Shown: in pieces, positions 18,247 through 26,530 of the stretch
Numbering within the stretch: the stretch's first letter is position 1
Layout: every line of letters starts with the position of its first letter
Origin: Spirosoma radiotolerans
GTDB taxonomy: Bacteria > Bacteroidota > Bacteroidia > Cytophagales > Spirosomataceae
Direction of reading: 5' to 3'
Assembly: GCF_000974425.1 (NCBI RefSeq)
Contig: NZ_CP010429.1
Location: 2,170,001-2,234,000, forward strand
Length of the DNA: 64,000 nt
Notes under the pieces: model-generated
What the model was told of the DNA's origin: nothing
The model's database searches: none
The model's input: the letters and a program-made list of their open reading frames with translations, nothing else
Translations under genes and position numbers: made by a program

Positions 18247-19277
18247 ACAAGTTTGGACTGGCCCAGTTGCCTTTGTGTTGCCTCCTGCACCCAGGCAAAG
18301 GGTAAGTCGGCACACGGGTGGCCAAAATCATTCAAAATAGTGATGCCTTCCCCTCGTTTGTAACGGCCGGAATAAGGCAGGTAATCAACAAAGTCGAACA
18401 ACTGGCCCAGCAAAATAATGGCTTCGATAGTCATCGCATTCGCCATATGAGCAGGACCACTATCGATGCCAATAAACAGGTCGGCCCCACGAATGACTTC
18501 AGCGGTTTCGAGCAAACTAAGCTTTCCGCAAAGGCTTATGCTACGCGGATTGTTCAGACTAATGGTTGTTGTCTGGCCTACTTCAAGAATCGGATAGGGG
18601 TAGGTATCCAGGAGCCATTCGACCAGTTTGTTCCAATTCGCAGCGGGCCAGTCCTTCAGCACGTGGCTCGACTGACAGTGAATGACAATGGCGTGATCGG
18701 GCAAATTCAGAGCCTTAACGCCTTGTCGTACAGAGTCTGGGATATACATTTTCGGTTCACCCGTCAAGCCAGGCAGACCAGCGGCTTGCGAAAACGTATA
18801 CAACAGATCACCCCGATCCAGGTAGTTATCGAAGGTTAACCCAATCTTGTCGGCGGTTGAATTAACCGGGTCTTCCGGACAGTATTTGCATTTCCGGTGC
18901 GAAATATGCATGTTGTAGACCTTGTCGTAGATGCCCGACCGCAGGAGCTGCACCCGTTCTCCCGGACATTTCTCCAGCAAAAAACCGTCGAGGTTCGGAT
19001 TGTATTTAACCAGGTCAACAAACGGCTCGCGGACGACCCAAATGATGTATCCGTTGGGGTGAAGCCGACGTACTTCTCTGGCCACCGGCTCACAGGCAAT
19101 GATATCGCCCATTTGTTCCGACAGAATAATCGCCACCAGCGGGCGGTCGCCCAGCCTGTTTTTGAGTAGACGCAACTGGATGTATTTTAGGGCAAACGTC
19201 CAGAACTTCCCAATGATGTGGGTAAACTTATGGTAGCGATGTATCCAAAGGTCCTGAAAGCGCGGTCCTTCCGTCAT
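18243..19277 (-). CDS. Family 9 glycosyltransferase (heptosyltransferase-like)
   Basis: 344 residues. GT-B enzyme with the family 9 C-terminal signature GADLFIGIDSGPAHMANAM and, before it, IVIHCQSSHVLKDWPAANW. The N-terminal side has ILSEQMGDIIACEPVAREV, the usual GD acceptor loop. Family 9 enzymes transfer heptose or related sugars to lipopolysaccharide cores. A short HRKCKYC pair of cysteines around residue 115-120 is not needed for catalysis and its role is unclear. Two bases separate it from the GT8-like gene upstream, and it overlaps the DUF5672 gene by four bases. Confidence 0.88.
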   Translation of the reverse strand: MTEGPRFQDLWIHRYHKFTHIIGKFWTFALKYIQLRLLKNRLGDRPLVAIILSEQMGDIIACEPVAREVRRLHPNGYIIWVVREPFVDLVKYNPNLDGFLLEKCPGERVQLLRSGIYDKVYNMHISHRKCKYCPEDPVNSTADKIGLTFDNYLDRGDLLYTFSQAAGLPGLTGEPKMYIPDSVRQGVKALNLPDHAIVIHCQSSHVLKDWPAANWNKLVEWLLDTYPYPILEVGQTTTISLNNPRSISLCGKLSLLETAEVIRGADLFIGIDSGPAHMANAMTIEAIILLGQLFDFVDYLPYSGRYKRGEGITILNDFGHPCADLPFAWVQEATQRQLGQSKLV

Positions 19278-19279
19278 AT

Positions 19280-20350
19280 TTAGCGAGATTCTAAAAGCGC
19301 AATGACTTTATTAAATGGCTTTTTTAACAGTTTACGGACCCGTACGTACCGCACCGCTTTGGGTGGTTTGATGTAGACGCAGGAATAGGCCCGATACAAT
19401 TCATTGTGATTGGCCAGTAATCGGGTACGATACAAATCAAACAAGGGTCTTACATCAGGCCGCTGCTGTTCGGGCCGGTCAAGATAGCGAGCCGGTACGG
19501 CAGTTGTTTTTGAGCCAGCGCTGGCGAAGCCAAAGCGCGTTTGATGTTTAGAAATATCGTCTGGCTTACTGGGGTTATAGCCACTGAAATGAAAAAACTG
19601 CAAGAGCTCCATTGGTTTGGTTGAAGCGGATTCTCTGCTGTTACTCACCAGCCACTCGCCTTGATCGTTTTGAGTAATGTATCGTTCGTGCAGATTCCAG
19701 TAAGCCATATTGTAGCCTAAATGATGGTCGATAAGGACATTTTCGTGATAAATCGGGGCGAAGTTGACCCAATGTTGATCAACAAAAAGACCGGCACAGA
19801 GGTCGATTCGGCATTCATACACCAAACGGTCTTTCCACCAATCAACGAATTGACGGGCGGTGGCATTGTTGCTGAGGCCAATAAAGCCAAGGTTATAGAT
19901 GCCTGTATTGAGGTGGTGCTGCTCGTTTGGCAGCTCCCAGTCGGGAATCGGCGACAGGGTGTGGGGCGTTAATACCAGGCTATGGGTTGTCAGTGCGTCG
20001 TTTAATTCATGCAGCGGCTGAAACACAATAATATCCGGGTCGAAATAAATGACCTGGCTGGCCTCCGGGTAAGTCTTATAGAGGTAATCGATGTAAAAAG
20101 GCTTTACGGCTGTGTTCAATTCCGTTATGTCATAGCGGTCGCACATAGCCGCAAAATCAGGAATCCCGATGGTATGCACTTCGATCATTGGATAATCGGG
20201 CAGCAGCGTATCGGGTAAATTGGCTTCACTTAGCTTATCGACCAGGCCAATCAGATAGGTGTAATCTGGATTGGTTTCTCGCAGTGAATCGCCCAGGGTT
20301 CGAGCCTGAGCTAAATAATTTATGGAGCAGATTGTAAATGCAATGGTCAT
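19280..20350 (-). CDS. GT8-like glycosyltransferase with intact DxD
   Basis: 356 residues. The N-terminus FTICSINYLAQARTLGDSL and the block IYFDPDIIVF (Asp104-Pro-Asp106) are the layout of family 8-type GT-A enzymes, which bind a nucleotide sugar through a metal at DxD. LNTGIYNLGFIGL, FVDWWKDRL, DLCAGLFVDQHW and YNMAYWNLHER complete a conserved body also seen in the copy at 15353-16366. It follows the GT4 gene at 20393 by 42 bases and precedes GT9 by two. It was probably duplicated with its neighbour and diverged. Substrate unknown. Confidence 0.78.
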   Translation of the reverse strand: MTIAFTICSINYLAQARTLGDSLRETNPDYTYLIGLVDKLSEANLPDTLLPDYPMIEVHTIGIPDFAAMCDRYDITELNTAVKPFYIDYLYKTYPEASQVIYFDPDIIVFQPLHELNDALTTHSLVLTPHTLSPIPDWELPNEQHHLNTGIYNLGFIGLSNNATARQFVDWWKDRLVYECRIDLCAGLFVDQHWVNFAPIYHENVLIDHHLGYNMAYWNLHERYITQNDQGEWLVSNSRESASTKPMELLQFFHFSGYNPSKPDDISKHQTRFGFASAGSKTTAVPARYLDRPEQQRPDVRPLFDLYRTRLLANHNELYRAYSCVYIKPPKAVRYVRVRKLLKKPFNKVIALLESR

Positions 20351-20392
20351 AGATTAGGCACGGCAAAGCAAATAGATTAGATAGGCCGTTGC

Positions 20393-21586
20393 TTAATGCC
20401 GGGTCAGTTTAGTAAACAAAGTTACGAGAGTTTCGATGCTTTGTTGTGCTGGATGTCGTTCCAGAATTTTCTGACCCAGTCGTCTGCCCATGGTTTGGCG
20501 CAGTTCGGGTGTGTGGAGCAACTCAAGCGTTCGGTTGCTCATGGCATCGAGATCCAGATAAGGCACAACGAATCCGCCGTCGTCTTCGATCAGTTCGGGC
20601 GAGCCACCGGCTTTGTCGAAACAAACCACAGGAACATGACATAAGCCAGCCTCAAAGACAACAAGTGGATAGGGATCTTCGCGCGAGCAAAGCACAAAAA
20701 CGTCGAATCGGCTCATGTACCGCAACACATCGGGCGTTGGCGGAATCAGATGCACCCGATCAGCCAGGCCCGCCTTTCGAATATCGACCAGCAAATCATC
20801 GCGCAAGGTACCCGCCGGTACACCCACCCAGACAAAATGAATGGGGCGGCCGGTGGCTGTTTCGCGGCCAATCACCTGGCGGGCCAGGGTAACGAACAGG
20901 TCATTACCTTTGCGCCACTCGGCATTTCCGCAGCCACCCACAATGAGCGCATTGTCTGGCAGGCCCAACGACGGATAAATACTGGGTTGCTCAAGCGCTT
21001 TCTGGACGTTACGCTCCAGCGAAGGGGTATCGATCAGTGTATAAAGCGTAATGCGGGCGGGGTCGAAGCCGTGTTCTTCCGCATAATAAGCGGCTGTTGC
21101 TTTCGATACGGACAGTAATTGAGTAGTTCGACGCAGCAGATAGGCCAGTTCATCGGGGCGGGTATATATCCGCACCGACATATCCAACTCGTGCACGAAG
21201 GTAACGATCGGCGTCTTTTCCGGAATGGCCAACTGACCAAACCAACGGCTGCTGGTAACGGTGTTGACCAAGACCAGATCAAATGTATCGAGTGCCAGTT
21301 CTTCCCTGATGGCCTGTTGGCGGGCTCTTTGTTTGCGGGCATAAAACCGCTCCCAAAGACCGAGCTTTCCCAATACTTTATCCGCCAGGTCGTTGACGAC
21401 AAAGCGGTCGGGGGCAGGCCAGAGCGTGACGGGGCAAATAGCCTTGTACTCGTCCAAAAGCGGGCCGCCTTCACCTAACAGCAGATGCATCGACAGACCC
21501 TCTGCCTTCAGCAAACGCATCAGGTTCAGTAAGACAAGTTGCGCGCCAGCGCGGTTGGCATCGTGGCCGATGAGAAGCGTTTTCAG
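20393..21586 (-). CDS. Family 4 glycosyltransferase, probable CTG start
   Basis: 397 residues if read from CTG at 21586. The first ATG (21520) would cut off LLIGHDANRAGAQLVLLNL, an N-terminal strand and glycine loop characteristic of family 4 enzymes. Upstream of it the frame holds no ATG, GTG or TTG before a TAA at 21604-21602, so CTG is the only reasonable start codon (giving LKTLLIGHD). The remainder is normal: IVGGCGNAEWRKGNDLF opens the donor domain and CSREDPYPLVVFEAG is the EX7E region. The alternatives are a shortened protein from ATG 21520 or a mutated start. The spacer ahead of it contains a heptad palindrome (21600-21709). Confidence 0.85.
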   Translation of the reverse strand: MKTLLIGHDANRAGAQLVLLNLMRLLKAEGLSMHLLLGEGGPLLDEYKAICPVTLWPAPDRFVVNDLADKVLGKLGLWERFYARKQRARQQAIREELALDTFDLVLVNTVTSSRWFGQLAIPEKTPIVTFVHELDMSVRIYTRPDELAYLLRRTTQLLSVSKATAAYYAEEHGFDPARITLYTLIDTPSLERNVQKALEQPSIYPSLGLPDNALIVGGCGNAEWRKGNDLFVTLARQVIGRETATGRPIHFVWVGVPAGTLRDDLLVDIRKAGLADRVHLIPPTPDVLRYMSRFDVFVLCSREDPYPLVVFEAGLCHVPVVCFDKAGGSPELIEDDGGFVVPYLDLDAMSNRTLELLHTPELRQTMGRRLGQKILERHPAQQSIETLVTLFTKLTRH

Positions 21587-21599
21587 GGTATTGGGGTGG

Positions 21600-21709
21600 G
21601 TTTACGGTTTATGGTATTCAGTTTGTAGTCTACGGTTGGCTGGCGCATGTGTAATGCTTTCGCCGGTTCGCCAGCGCAGTCAACAAACCACAAACCGAAT
21701 ACCGTAAAC
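21600..21709. repeat. Palindromic element with degenerate tandem heptads
   Basis: On the plus strand, from 21600, the sequence falls into heptads GTTTACG, GTTTATG, GTATTCA, GTTTGTA, GTCTACG, GTTGGCT. On the minus strand from 21709 it reads GTTTACG, GTATTCG, GTTTGTG, GTTTGTT, GACTGCG. The arms pair as GTTTACGGT (21600-21608) with 21701-21709, then 616-628 with 688-700 at 11 of 13 positions, after a bulge of exactly one heptad (21609-21615). It fills the spacer between the NeuD-like gene and the CTG-start GT4. No T tract follows, so it is not a standard terminator. Confidence 0.7.
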
Positions 21710-22363
21710 TTAATACGCTTCGTAACTTGGTTTGGGGAGTTTTTTGGCGGGGTTGCCCAGGTACAAGCCCCACTCGTCGGTGTCTTTATAAATAGCCGAC
21801 GCCATACCAACGAGCGTGCCTGTACCGATATGAAGAAAATCGCGGATGGTGCTGTTTACCCCAAAAAAGCAGTACGGTTCAATCACGCAATGCCCGGACA
21901 TGACCACATGCGACGTAAAGAAAACATGGTCTTTTATCTGACCATGATGCCCGATGTGGTTGCCGCTCCAAAGTACAACATTGTTGCCAATGGTCGTAAA
22001 GGGCTGAATGGTATTGTCTTCCAGAATAAAGCAGTTTTCGCCAATCTGGTTGCCAAACAACGTCGCTTTTGAACTGATGTACGAAATGAACTCATACCCT
22101 TTCGCTTTGGCTTCGAGGTAGATTCGCTCACGGTTTCGGTTCATATTCCGCCCGGTCATCGGGGCGAAAAACTTATATTCCTGGGGAGAAAACAGTGTTT
22201 CGACCTCCTCAAACGCGACCAGCGGTAATCCTTGGAATTCGGTACCGGTCATGTATTCCCGACTGACGGTAAAGGCCGCTACGTCATGTTCCGAGTCGTG
22301 CGTAAGGTAAAAGTGGGCCAGTTCAGCCGTGTCCATTACCCCAAAAATGATAACTTTCGCCAT
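21710..22363 (-). CDS. NeuD/PglD-like sugar O/N-acyltransferase
   Basis: 217 residues. A short Rossmann-like N-terminal part (MAKVIIFGVMDTAELAHFYL) binds the nucleotide-sugar side in NeuD/PglD proteins. A left-handed beta-helix follows with IGENCFILEDNTI, IGNNVVLWSGNHIGHHG and the proposed catalytic His in that last segment, then CVIEPYCFFGVNSTI. The family acetylates amino sugars or sialic acid precursors with acetyl-CoA. It lies between WbqC and the GT4 gene, flanked on both sides by repeat-rich spacers, so it sits alone between two non-coding palindromes. With the aminotransferase at 25344 it could make an N-acylated amino sugar. Confidence 0.85.
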   Translation of the reverse strand: MAKVIIFGVMDTAELAHFYLTHDSEHDVAAFTVSREYMTGTEFQGLPLVAFEEVETLFSPQEYKFFAPMTGRNMNRNRERIYLEAKAKGYEFISYISSKATLFGNQIGENCFILEDNTIQPFTTIGNNVVLWSGNHIGHHGQIKDHVFFTSHVVMSGHCVIEPYCFFGVNSTIRDFLHIGTGTLVGMASAIYKDTDEWGLYLGNPAKKLPKPSYEAY

Positions 22364-22370
22364 AGTTTAA

Positions 22371-22460
22371 AGAGTGAAAGAGCGAAAGAGCGAGTTAGTG
22401 AATGATCGGAGCCTGTTGTTATGTCTTGCTGCTCTTTCATTCGTTCGCTCTTTCACCTTT
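22371..22460. repeat. Palindromic element with degenerate tandem octads
   Basis: Plus strand from 22374 reads GTGAAAGA, GCGAAAGA, GCGAGTTA, GTGAATGA. The minus strand from 22456 reads GTGAAAGA, GCGAACGA, ATGAAAGA. The outer 13 bases 22374-22386 pair perfectly with 22444-22456. It fills the 100-base spacer between wbqC and the NeuD-like gene. There is no T tract on the transcribed strand. Same architecture as 21600-21709, but with a different unit and an 8-base period. Confidence 0.7.
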
Positions 22461-22463
22461 TGT

Positions 22464-23165
22464 TTACACTAATTCATACTCACCCAGCAGTACCCGAACA
22501 GTATCGATGTCGTTAAACATCAGGACGTCCAGAATTGAGAGCCAGGGAACAAACGCACTGCGGCCGAATTGCGGATATTGTACCGGTTTGGCCTTGATAA
22601 AATTTAGTTTGATGCCGCTTTCTTCAAAGGTTGGCTTATCGTATAATTCGATGCCGCCAATTGGGTTGATATACCGGGTGGCGCTTTCCTGCCGACAAAT
22701 ATCCAGGATACGCTCCTGGGCCTTCAAATCTGCATTCGAGTAAATTGACGAAGAGGCAACCAGCCGGGTGGTAATGCCCAGATATTGATTCAGTTCGATA
22801 AGACTAAAGTAGACTAAGTCGGCAATTGAATCGGTTGCAAAATTGATTATTTTTTCGGTTATCGGCATAACCTGTTGATAACAGGGCGCTTTCCGATACC
22901 CCTGCTCAATGGTTCTCAGCAATTTACTGCGCCACTTCGGATCGTCGGCCAGGTGTACCTCGTTGATGCGTTTATTCTGGCTGGCATCTTTGAGCGGAAT
23001 GGTGAACAAGTGTTCCTGCCCGTTGATCAATAATCGATTGCGGTTTATCCAGCCCCGGTTAATAAACGATACGTCGTCGTACAGAATAAACGTATCGACA
23101 GCATCCATCAGTTGCATGTAGCCGATGTAGGGCAGGAAATAAGGCTGCATGATGGCAAGGGTCAT
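22464..23165 (-). CDS. WbqC family protein
   Basis: 233 residues. The N-terminus MTLAIMQPYFLPYIGYMQLM and the block FILYDDVSFINRGWINRNRL identify the WbqC family, which is common in O-antigen and capsule clusters. The family has been proposed to act in amino-sugar synthesis or transfer, but its biochemical role is not settled. Conserved features here include RKAPCY, SIYSNADLKA and NPIGGIELYDKPTFEESGI. It is eleven bases downstream of the GT-C-like gene. Next to the DegT-type aminotransferase and the NeuD-like acyltransferase, it may belong to a set making an acylated amino sugar. Confidence 0.88.
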   Translation of the reverse strand: MTLAIMQPYFLPYIGYMQLMDAVDTFILYDDVSFINRGWINRNRLLINGQEHLFTIPLKDASQNKRINEVHLADDPKWRSKLLRTIEQGYRKAPCYQQVMPITEKIINFATDSIADLVYFSLIELNQYLGITTRLVASSSIYSNADLKAQERILDICRQESATRYINPIGGIELYDKPTFEESGIKLNFIKAKPVQYPQFGRSAFVPWLSILDVLMFNDIDTVRVLLGEYELV

Positions 23166-23176
23166 TGACTTATCAA

Positions 23177-25243
23177 TTAGTGCAGTTTTCGTAAATAATA
23201 ATCTTCACCCGGCACAATCATCAGGGCACGCAGGGTGGTATCGGTCCCCAAACGAATATCGCCGGGCCGCGGAGTTATGACGCTTTTATCGAAGAAAAGA
23301 TAATCTGCATTTTTTGGAATTGGCTTGAGCCCCTGTTCGAAGGGATGAATAGCAATAAGCCGACGAGACAGTTCGGGGCCGTAAAGCGGATATTCATAAT
23401 CATCGTTGATGGTAGCAAGCGCCACGGTTGCATTGGCCGGTACCAACTCATCGAAGCGTTTGTACGGAATATAGGTATCCGGACGGCCAATCGTTATCTG
23501 CCGAATTCGGTCGGCCTGAAAAGCCGACGGGAAGGTGTTTCCATCGGGAGCTGTCCAGGCGAAGGGCAAGGCGCGCGTATTCAGGAAGACGCACATCAGG
23601 GCCGACATACAGCCCAGTCCGGTAACAAGGCCCACATAGGTTTTCCAAAGGGTTCGCTCCGGCACATCGACGGATGTACGTGGATGCAGGAAAATCAGAG
23701 CCAGAAATGTAATGCCGAACAAGCCGGTTTCAATGAAGTAACGCCCTTTGAACGGATCGTAAGGAGCCGAGTAGGAGAGGGCCGCAAAATGAAGCAGTAA
23801 GGCTACCCCCAGGTAGAGGTGGGGCGTCGACCGAATGAAGCCAACCAGTACCAGAATCAGTAAGGGGAACACCAGGCCAAAGCCAAAAATACCCCAGTAC
23901 GGATTGGCATTATAAAAGACGAACTTACGGTCGAAGGCAAAGGGTTGGATGGAAAAGTCGGTCTCTTCGTCCAGCCGCATGTGCAGCTTATCTTCGACCA
24001 AGACCAGGGGCTGGCGCATGGCATGGTTGACGGTGGCGCCTGCTTTCACATTTCGGATGCCATCCAGATTGATATGATCGAACCCATAACGAACCATGTT
24101 GCGGCTTCCCTGTTCCAGCAAATTGCCTAATGACCCGGCCCGCTCTACGGACTGGTGTTTAAGCGCTGTTGGCGGGCCGATTGGGTGGCCAAATACTTCG
24201 ATGTTCTTTAGATATCCCGTTGGCAACGTCCATAAACATACGCCAACAACAATGGCTCCCGCCAGTCGCCAGGTTCGGCCAAAGGTGATGGCCAGCGAAC
24301 GCGACAGAAAAACCGTATAGATCATGATGACGAATACGGAAGGCAGGAGCAGAGCGAAAGTAATTTTGTGCCCAAACGCAATGCCAAAGGCCATACCTGC
24401 CAGATACAGATAGCGATTGTCGGCTGCCTGTTGCGTTCCCGTATTCCGGTAGGTGAACAGCATGTACAGCAAAACGCTTAGGTAAGCAGTCAGGACAATA
24501 TCAGTTTCGGTGGTGATGGCCTGCATCAGAAAATCGGGCAGCAGGGCGTAGGCCAACGCGCAGAAAAAACTGGCAGACAACCGATTTTGACCAATGCGCT
24601 GCACAATTCCGAAGACGGCCACAATGGCCGTCCAGTAACTCAGGTGATGAATAAATTTGAAGCCGTTTTCAAAATGGCCGGTCATCAAAAAGGTGTAGAT
24701 CTGAAGCGTACAAACACTTTTTGGGTACGTGTCAATGTTCCAGTTGGTGCCGCCAAAGTGCCGCATCGTACCCCGCTGTATGTATTGCATAACCCGGTTC
24801 AGGTGACCGGTCATGCTATCCCATTCGTTCGGTACGGTAAATAGCACCAGCAACAAATTGGTGACGGCAATGATCGCCAGGGTTATGAATAAAATAGAAA
24901 AGAGAAACCGGGGATAGGACGATAATTCTCCGAACCAGGCCCGGCCGGTCTGCCAGCGTTCCTGAACAAGATGCCTGACCGAGAACCGTTCCTGACGAGG
25001 AATCAGGAAGGTTAATATGGCGCCTAACACCGATGCCGTAACAAATACCGAACCGGCCCAGACAACTGAGTTAGCTGTTTGATAAAGTGCCGACAACAGG
25101 AAGCCCGTCAGAATAACGCTCCCGGCACCCAGCAAAAAGGTCGTTAACCACCATTCGGTTAGCGATCGTCGGCACACACGCGACGATAACCAACCGACAT
25201 AAATGACAAACAGAACGAGCGAAAGAAAATAAAGAATACTCAT
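23177..25243 (-). CDS. Multi-spanning GT-C-like membrane protein
   Basis: 688 residues from ATG 25243, chosen because a hydrophobic first helix (MSILYFLSLVLFVIYVGW) begins there; an ATG at 25300 adds a polar leader. About a dozen membrane spans follow. The first large external loop holds NEWDSMTGHLNRVMQYI, the Asp..His..Arg layout of polyprenol-phosphate-sugar-dependent GT-C proteins of the ArnT/PMT kind. A soluble C-terminal domain of roughly 150 residues ends the protein. It may transfer a sugar from a lipid-phosphate donor to the glycan in the periplasm. The family was not identified precisely. Confidence 0.72.
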   Translation of the reverse strand: MSILYFLSLVLFVIYVGWLSSRVCRRSLTEWWLTTFLLGAGSVILTGFLLSALYQTANSVVWAGSVFVTASVLGAILTFLIPRQERFSVRHLVQERWQTGRAWFGELSSYPRFLFSILFITLAIIAVTNLLLVLFTVPNEWDSMTGHLNRVMQYIQRGTMRHFGGTNWNIDTYPKSVCTLQIYTFLMTGHFENGFKFIHHLSYWTAIVAVFGIVQRIGQNRLSASFFCALAYALLPDFLMQAITTETDIVLTAYLSVLLYMLFTYRNTGTQQAADNRYLYLAGMAFGIAFGHKITFALLLPSVFVIMIYTVFLSRSLAITFGRTWRLAGAIVVGVCLWTLPTGYLKNIEVFGHPIGPPTALKHQSVERAGSLGNLLEQGSRNMVRYGFDHINLDGIRNVKAGATVNHAMRQPLVLVEDKLHMRLDEETDFSIQPFAFDRKFVFYNANPYWGIFGFGLVFPLLILVLVGFIRSTPHLYLGVALLLHFAALSYSAPYDPFKGRYFIETGLFGITFLALIFLHPRTSVDVPERTLWKTYVGLVTGLGCMSALMCVFLNTRALPFAWTAPDGNTFPSAFQADRIRQITIGRPDTYIPYKRFDELVPANATVALATINDDYEYPLYGPELSRRLIAIHPFEQGLKPIPKNADYLFFDKSVITPRPGDIRLGTDTTLRALMIVPGEDYYLRKLH

Positions 25244-25343
25244 AATGACTGATGTTTCTGTTAGGGTAGCCCTAACAGAAAAATATCCCTGAAAACGCAC
25301 CTGGCAACGAGCCGGTCAGTAAACAGGGAGCAACTGGTTAGCA

Positions 25344-26456
25344 TTAAACGCTTTCGGGTACGGTAGCCACGACCAGGTTAACAATGGAAGCAATTCGATC
25401 GATGTCCGCTTCGGCCAAATCCGGATAAAGTGGCAGACACAATACCCGAAGCGCCACATCTTCCGACACGGGGCAGGGCTGAGCGGTATCGGAACCCGGA
25501 GCAAATGTAAAATCCAGTGTGTTTAGCGACGGGTAAAAATATCGACGGGGCATTATTTCATCGGCTTTCAAGGCATCCATCACCCGCAGCAAGATCTCTT
25601 CCGACTCAAAAACAACCGGGTAATAGGCATAATTGTAGTCCATGCCGGGCAATAACGACGGTCGGGTAATTTTACTAAAGTCCAGTCGACTGTCATAAAA
25701 GCCAAACCGTTCCTTGCGAGCCGTAATCAATTCTGGAACCTTTGGCAGAACACACAATCCCATGGCGGCATGTAACTCCGAGTTTTTAGCATTGATGCCC
25801 ACCCCGAAGTACGTGTCATTCTGGTGGCCAAAGGAGCGAAAATGATGCAGCTTTTCGGCCATCTCACCGTCGTTGGTCACAATACAACCGCCTTCACCCG
25901 TGTGAAAAACCTTGGTAGCGTGGAAACTACAGGTGCTCAGATCACCATAACTTAAAATAGACTTCCCTTTATAGCGAGCCCCAAACGTATGGGCCGCATC
26001 GTAGATGACTTTCAGGTTATACTTGGTCGCAATAGCCTGAATCTGCTCAATCCGACAAGCATTACCATACACGTGGGTAGCCATGATCGCCTGTGTATTT
26101 TCCGTAATGAGCGACTCAATTTTATCGGGATCGATATTATAATCGTCCGGACTGATATCGGCAAAAATGGGTGTACAACCTTCCCACAGCAGGGCATTGG
26201 TCGTAGCAACGTACGAAAACGGGGTCGTGATGACCTCTTTCTTAATATCCAGCGCTTTTAGGGCCAACTGTAGAACAATGGTTCCATTGGTACAGAATTT
26301 CAGGTATTTTACATCCAGAAATTCCTTCAACTGATCTTCCAGTTTTCGAACAAGTGGACCGTCGTTGGTTAAATGAACACGCTCCCAAATCCCTTTCAAG
26401 TAAGCATTGTACTCGTCGAGGTCTGGCAGATATGATTTAGTGACGTTAATCATCAA
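25344..26456 (-). CDS. DegT/DnrJ/EryC1/StrS-type sugar aminotransferase
   Basis: 370 residues, usual length for the family. The PLP-binding lysine lies in SFHATKVFHTGEGG; FCTNGTIVLQLAL binds the cofactor phosphate, VIYDAAHTFGA carries the Asp that touches the pyridine nitrogen, and HVYGNACRIEQI is also typical. These enzymes convert a keto sugar bound to a nucleotide into an amino sugar (for example a 3- or 4-amino-dideoxyhexose). It may start at the first or the second Met codon. It lies 74 bases after the ABC ATPase gene. The product could feed the NeuD-like acyltransferase (21710) or the formyltransferase (8835). Exact substrate unknown. Confidence 0.92.
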   Translation of the reverse strand: MMINVTKSYLPDLDEYNAYLKGIWERVHLTNDGPLVRKLEDQLKEFLDVKYLKFCTNGTIVLQLALKALDIKKEVITTPFSYVATTNALLWEGCTPIFADISPDDYNIDPDKIESLITENTQAIMATHVYGNACRIEQIQAIATKYNLKVIYDAAHTFGARYKGKSILSYGDLSTCSFHATKVFHTGEGGCIVTNDGEMAEKLHHFRSFGHQNDTYFGVGINAKNSELHAAMGLCVLPKVPELITARKERFGFYDSRLDFSKITRPSLLPGMDYNYAYYPVVFESEEILLRVMDALKADEIMPRRYFYPSLNTLDFTFAPGSDTAQPCPVSEDVALRVLCLPLYPDLAEADIDRIASIVNLVVATVPESV

Positions 26457-26530
26457 TCAATAATAGGATAAGAGTCAACACGAAAGAAAGGGCGGTAACA
26501 ATTCCTGATAAACTGTTAACACAACTCTAT

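Noticed and set aside
22371..22460. CRISPR-like array in the repeat-rich spacers
   Set aside because: Units are 7-8 bases without spacers, form a palindrome, and no cas gene is present.
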